DNA of 8,307 nt from JBFHRE01 sp041591895 (GTDB taxonomy: Bacteria; Actinomycetota; Acidimicrobiia; Spongiisociales; ZC4RG35): NCBI GenBank assembly GCA_041591895.1, contig JBFHRE010000103.1, positions 1 through 8,307 of the forward strand, written 5' to 3'. Positions 6,582-8,307 of this stretch are shown here, piece by piece. How positions within the stretch are numbered: the stretch's first letter is position 1; every line of letters begins with the position of its first letter. The notes beneath the pieces were generated by a model. That model made no database searches. It saw only the letters and a list, made by a program, of their open reading frames with translations, and had not been told where the DNA came from. A program made the translations under genes and the position numbers.

Positions 6582-6737
6582 TCACCGCATCCGGGAACGG
6601 ACCTCGGCCAGCACCGCCCCCAGCCCCAATGAGGCAACCGCCAGAAGCGGGGCCACCAGTTGGAGATCGATGCGATCGAGCCATTGCATCGCCTCAACGA
6701 TTGCCGACATTGGCCGAATCGTCAAGCGAGCCGTCAC
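6582..6737 (-). CDS. small single-span membrane protein, unknown function
   Basis: This 51-codon ORF occupies most of the stretch between the permease gene and the histidine phosphatase gene. It begins with GTG at 6737, overlapping the phosphatase stop as GTGA, so it could be translated by re-initiation; an internal ATG at 6710 would give 42 residues. No clear ribosome site precedes either start. The protein has one strongly hydrophobic segment at about residues 25-44 ('LQLVAPLLAVASLGLGAVLA'). An amphipathic stretch (MQWLDRID) precedes it and a basic tail (VRSRMR) follows, which suggests one membrane span with the tail inside. Third codon positions are mostly G or C, as in neighbouring genes. 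I do not recognise a family. Its place as last gene of the cobalamin-related operon is the only functional hint, and it could still be a chance ORF. Confidence 0.45.
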   Translation of the reverse strand: MTARLTIRPMSAIVEAMQWLDRIDLQLVAPLLAVASLGLGAVLAEVRSRMR

Positions 6738-7255
6738 TCCATGAGCCGCTTGTGGGTCCAATCGACCCGCAGTATCTCGAGATGGGCGGGGAACCGATCC
6801 TCACCGCATTCCCGACGGGCATGCCGAAGCACACCGCCGTGGGCGACGATCAGATGTCGACCGGGACCGAGTCCGTCGAAGACACCCGAGACTCGTCGGG
6901 CGAAGGAGACGGCCGACTCCCCTCCCGGGGCGCGAAACCCGTCGAAGGCGACCAACGCATCCCGAATGCCGTCGTCGAGCTCGTCCCAGGCGATCCCCTC
7001 CAGTTCACCGAAATCCATCTCCCTGAGTTGCGGAAGCGGCGTCGGGTCGAAGCCGGCGATGCGGGCGGTTTGGAGGGCACGTGAGAGGTCAGAGCTCAGC
7101 ACGGTGTCGAATGTCTCCCCGGCGAGGAGGTCGCTGAGCGTCTCGGCTTGACTCCTGCCGTTCGGGTTCAGATCGATGTCCGACCAGCCCTGGAGCCGGC
7201 GATCGATGTTCCAATCGGTCTCTCCGTGGCGCACGAGTACGAGCCGAGTCACCAT
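6734..7255 (-). CDS. histidine phosphatase family protein, possible alpha-ribazole phosphatase
   Basis: The 173-residue protein belongs to the phosphoglycerate-mutase-like histidine phosphatases. The catalytic 'VRHGETDWN' motif lies at 8-16 (R9, H10 that becomes phosphorylated, E12), R59 in 'SSDLSRALQTA' binds phosphate, 'LREMDFGELEG' (77-87) contributes the acid residue, and H139 in 'VAHGG' completes the pocket. It is somewhat shorter than the usual 200 residues. In the same orientation, directly upstream, are cobO and an importer ATPase of the BtuD/FecE type, so the alpha-ribazole-5'-phosphate phosphatase role (CobC) in cobalamin nucleotide-loop assembly or salvage is plausible. Family members are hard to tell apart from sequence, and a general phosphatase is equally possible. 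The ATG at 7255 directly precedes the first strand; no good Shine-Dalgarno sequence is visible. Confidence 0.88.
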   Translation of the reverse strand: MVTRLVLVRHGETDWNIDRRLQGWSDIDLNPNGRSQAETLSDLLAGETFDTVLSSDLSRALQTARIAGFDPTPLPQLREMDFGELEGIAWDELDDGIRDALVAFDGFRAPGGESAVSFARRVSGVFDGLGPGRHLIVAHGGVLRHARRECGEDRFPAHLEILRVDWTHKRLME

Positions 7256-7299
7256 GTCCGCTGAGATCTTGGTCCAAACCCGGAAGGAACCGGCGGACC
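7256..7299 (-). promoter_or_regulatory. mutually exclusive hairpins in the cobO-phosphatase spacer
   Basis: On the - strand, the segment GGTCCGC (7299-7293) can pair with GGACC (7275-7271), with an added inner CCGG/CCGG pairing at 7293-7290 and 7283-7280. Alternatively it can pair through GTCCGC (7298-7293) with GCGGAC (7261-7256), which touches the ATG of the phosphatase gene. The two folds cannot form together. This could modulate translation of the phosphatase gene or stabilise the upstream mRNA; the function is a guess, and short complementary pairs are common in GC-rich DNA. Confidence 0.3.
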
Positions 7300-7303
7300 T
7301 TCG

Positions 7304-7870
7304 TCAGAAGTCGATCCCTCGCCGAGCCATGACACCCTGGTCATAGGCGTGTTTCACCTTCGCCATCTCGGTGACCGTGTCCGCGATCTCGACCAGCGGC
7401 TCAGGTGCGTCCCGCCCGGTGCAGATCACGTTGACGTGGTCGGGACGGGTCCGCAACGTCTCGATGACCTCGGCAGCGTCGATCCATCCCCAGTTCATCG
7501 GATATGTGACCTCGTCGAGAATGACGAGTTCGTACTCACCGGAGCGGATCCGCTCAGAAGCAAACGTCCACGCCTCCCTCGCCACCGCCTCCGACTCGGA
7601 CATGTCCTCCGAGTCCCAGGTGAAGCCGTCACCGAGCGCCCACCAGTCGACGTCGAGATCCCGGGCAACATCCTCCTCGCCGACCTTCCACGCTCCCGAC
7701 TTGACGAACTGGACCACGCACACCCGCCAGCCCCTGGCAACTGCTCGCAGCATCGTGCCGAATGCCGCCGTGGACTTGCCTTTGCCGTCGCCGGTGTTGA
7801 CGACGAGCAGTGACGGGGCTCGCCTCGAACCAGGGTCAGGACGATCGGTGGGTGGAATTTGCGAAGTCAT
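7304..7870 (-). CDS. cobO: cob(I)yrinic acid a,c-diamide adenosyltransferase (CobO/BtuR type)
   Basis: The 188-residue protein matches the CobA/CobO/BtuR corrinoid adenosyltransferase family. This family moves the 5'-deoxyadenosyl group of ATP onto the cobalt of reduced corrinoids, in de novo synthesis or in salvage of imported cobalamin. The P-loop 'GDGKGKST' (27-34) has the family's characteristic form. 'LVILDE' (115-120) is the Walker B strand, 'CTGRDAP' (150-156) and the ending 'KHAYDQGVMARRGIDF' are highly typical. The length is normal. The start ATG (7870) overlaps the stop of the upstream transporter ATPase gene by ATGA, so the two are translationally coupled. This suggests that imported corrinoid is adenosylated at once. 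The spacer after its stop (7256-7303) leads to the histidine phosphatase gene. Confidence 0.95.
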   Translation of the reverse strand: MTSQIPPTDRPDPGSRRAPSLLVVNTGDGKGKSTAAFGTMLRAVARGWRVCVVQFVKSGAWKVGEEDVARDLDVDWWALGDGFTWDSEDMSESEAVAREAWTFASERIRSGEYELVILDEVTYPMNWGWIDAAEVIETLRTRPDHVNVICTGRDAPEPLVEIADTVTEMAKVKHAYDQGVMARRGIDF

Positions 7871-8307
7871 GGGGTTACCGACCGCATGGTGGCATCGGTC
7901 GCGACCTTGTCGCGAATCGGGATGACCACAACGCCGCCTTCACCGTCATCCAGCACCCGCACGGACGCCCCGTAGTGAGCCCGGATCGAGGATTCGGTGA
8001 GAACGGAGCGCGCGCTCCCCTGCGCTGCGATCCTCCCCCCGGCCACCAAGACCAACCGGTCACAGAACTGAGCTGCGAGTGTCAGGTCGTGAATGGCGCT
8101 CACGACGGTGACGCCCCGGGCCCGCCGCAGCATCTCGACCGTCTCGAACACCTGTTGTGCATGCCCCATGTCGAGAGAGGCGGTCGGCTCATCGAGCAGC
8201 ATCACGGGCGCCCCCTGGGCAACCGCTCGGGCCAGGACGACCTTCTGTAGCTCTCCGCCGGAGAGCGTCGCCACCACCCGATCGGCGAGCCCGACGATGT
8301 CGAGATC
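7867..8307 (-). CDS. ABC importer ATP-binding protein, BtuD/FecE type, C-terminal part (5' end outside window)
   Basis: The frame stays open to the right edge, giving the last 146 residues of the ATPase; the Walker A motif lies outside the window. Visible are the ABC signature 'LSGGELQKVVLARA' (15-28 of the visible part), Walker B 'VMLLDEPTASLD' (35-46) and the H-loop histidine in 'SAIHDL' (H73). These fit the ATPases of FecCD-type importers for iron-siderophores, haem or vitamin B12. The GTG at 8277 cannot be the start, because the family sequence continues upstream of it in the same frame. The overlap with cobO makes cobalamin or another corrinoid the likeliest cargo, so BtuD is a reasonable working name, but siderophore import cannot be excluded without the permease and binding-protein genes, which should lie to the right. 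Confidence 0.9.
   Translation of the reverse strand, partial: DLDIVGLADRVVATLSGGELQKVVLARAVAQGAPVMLLDEPTASLDMGHAQQVFETVEMLRRARGVTVVSAIHDLTLAAQFCDRLVLVAGGRIAAQGSARSVLTESSIRAHYGASVRVLDDGEGGVVVIPIRDKVATDATMRSVTP

Noticed and set aside
5531..7084. A 517-codon open frame on + across the exporter permease and the phosphatase region
   Set aside because: It runs in a different frame over the drrB-like gene and antisense to the phosphatase, with an arginine-, proline- and glycine-rich composition and no domain. It is a typical shadow frame of GC-rich DNA.
7256..7303. Cobalamin riboswitch near cobO
   Set aside because: The spacer is only 48 bases and shows no B12-box-like sequence. Any riboswitch for this operon would lie upstream of the importer genes, to the right of the window.

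Overview
The window looks like ordinary chromosomal DNA of a high-GC actinobacterium. Support for this comes from the GC-rich third codon positions, frequent GTG starts, tightly packed genes with ATGA or GTGA overlaps, an F420-type luciferase-like oxidoreductase, a DrrAB-type exporter under a MarR regulator, and an apparently leaderless gene. The exact lineage cannot be fixed from this sequence; an acidimicrobial or otherwise little-cultured actinobacterium is an inference. I see no rRNA, tRNA, CRISPR array, insertion sequence or phage gene.

Left part (1-1347): the 3' end of a gamma-glutamyltransferase gene on + meets, tail to tail with an 11-base overlap, a luciferase-like (probable F420-dependent) oxidoreductase gene on -. 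A short divergent spacer of about 80 bp follows. It carries a -10-like element placed so that the next + gene would be leaderless.

Middle part (1348-4182, all +): a small membrane-anchored helix-hairpin-helix protein is followed without any gap by rlmN (23S rRNA A2503 methyltransferase). After 48 bp comes a secreted or anchored cell-wall protein with four LysM domains and a complete M23 endopeptidase domain. Its ribosome binding site lies inside a perfect 7-bp hairpin.

Exporter module (4183-6569): a MarR-family repressor gene (-) is divergent from a two-gene ABC exporter operon (+; ATPase then ABC-2 permease, 4-base ATGA overlap). The shared 84-bp spacer carries several GACAT-type half-sites that could form the operator. 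This is a typical self-contained drug or lipid efflux unit.

Right part (6582-8307, all -): a cobalamin-related operon read from right to left. It holds the ATPase of a FecCD/BtuCD-type importer (5' end outside the window), cobO (corrinoid adenosyltransferase, ATGA overlap), a histidine phosphatase that may be the alpha-ribazole phosphatase CobC, and a previously easy-to-miss 51-codon single-membrane-span ORF overlapping the phosphatase stop by GTGA. Together the first three would import corrinoid, adenosylate it and possibly finish nucleotide-loop assembly.

I found no convincing new multi-gene system. The points most worth following are the small membrane ORF at the end of the cobalamin operon, the ribosome-site hairpin before the LysM/M23 gene, the mutually exclusive hairpins between cobO and the phosphatase gene, and the MarR operator region.
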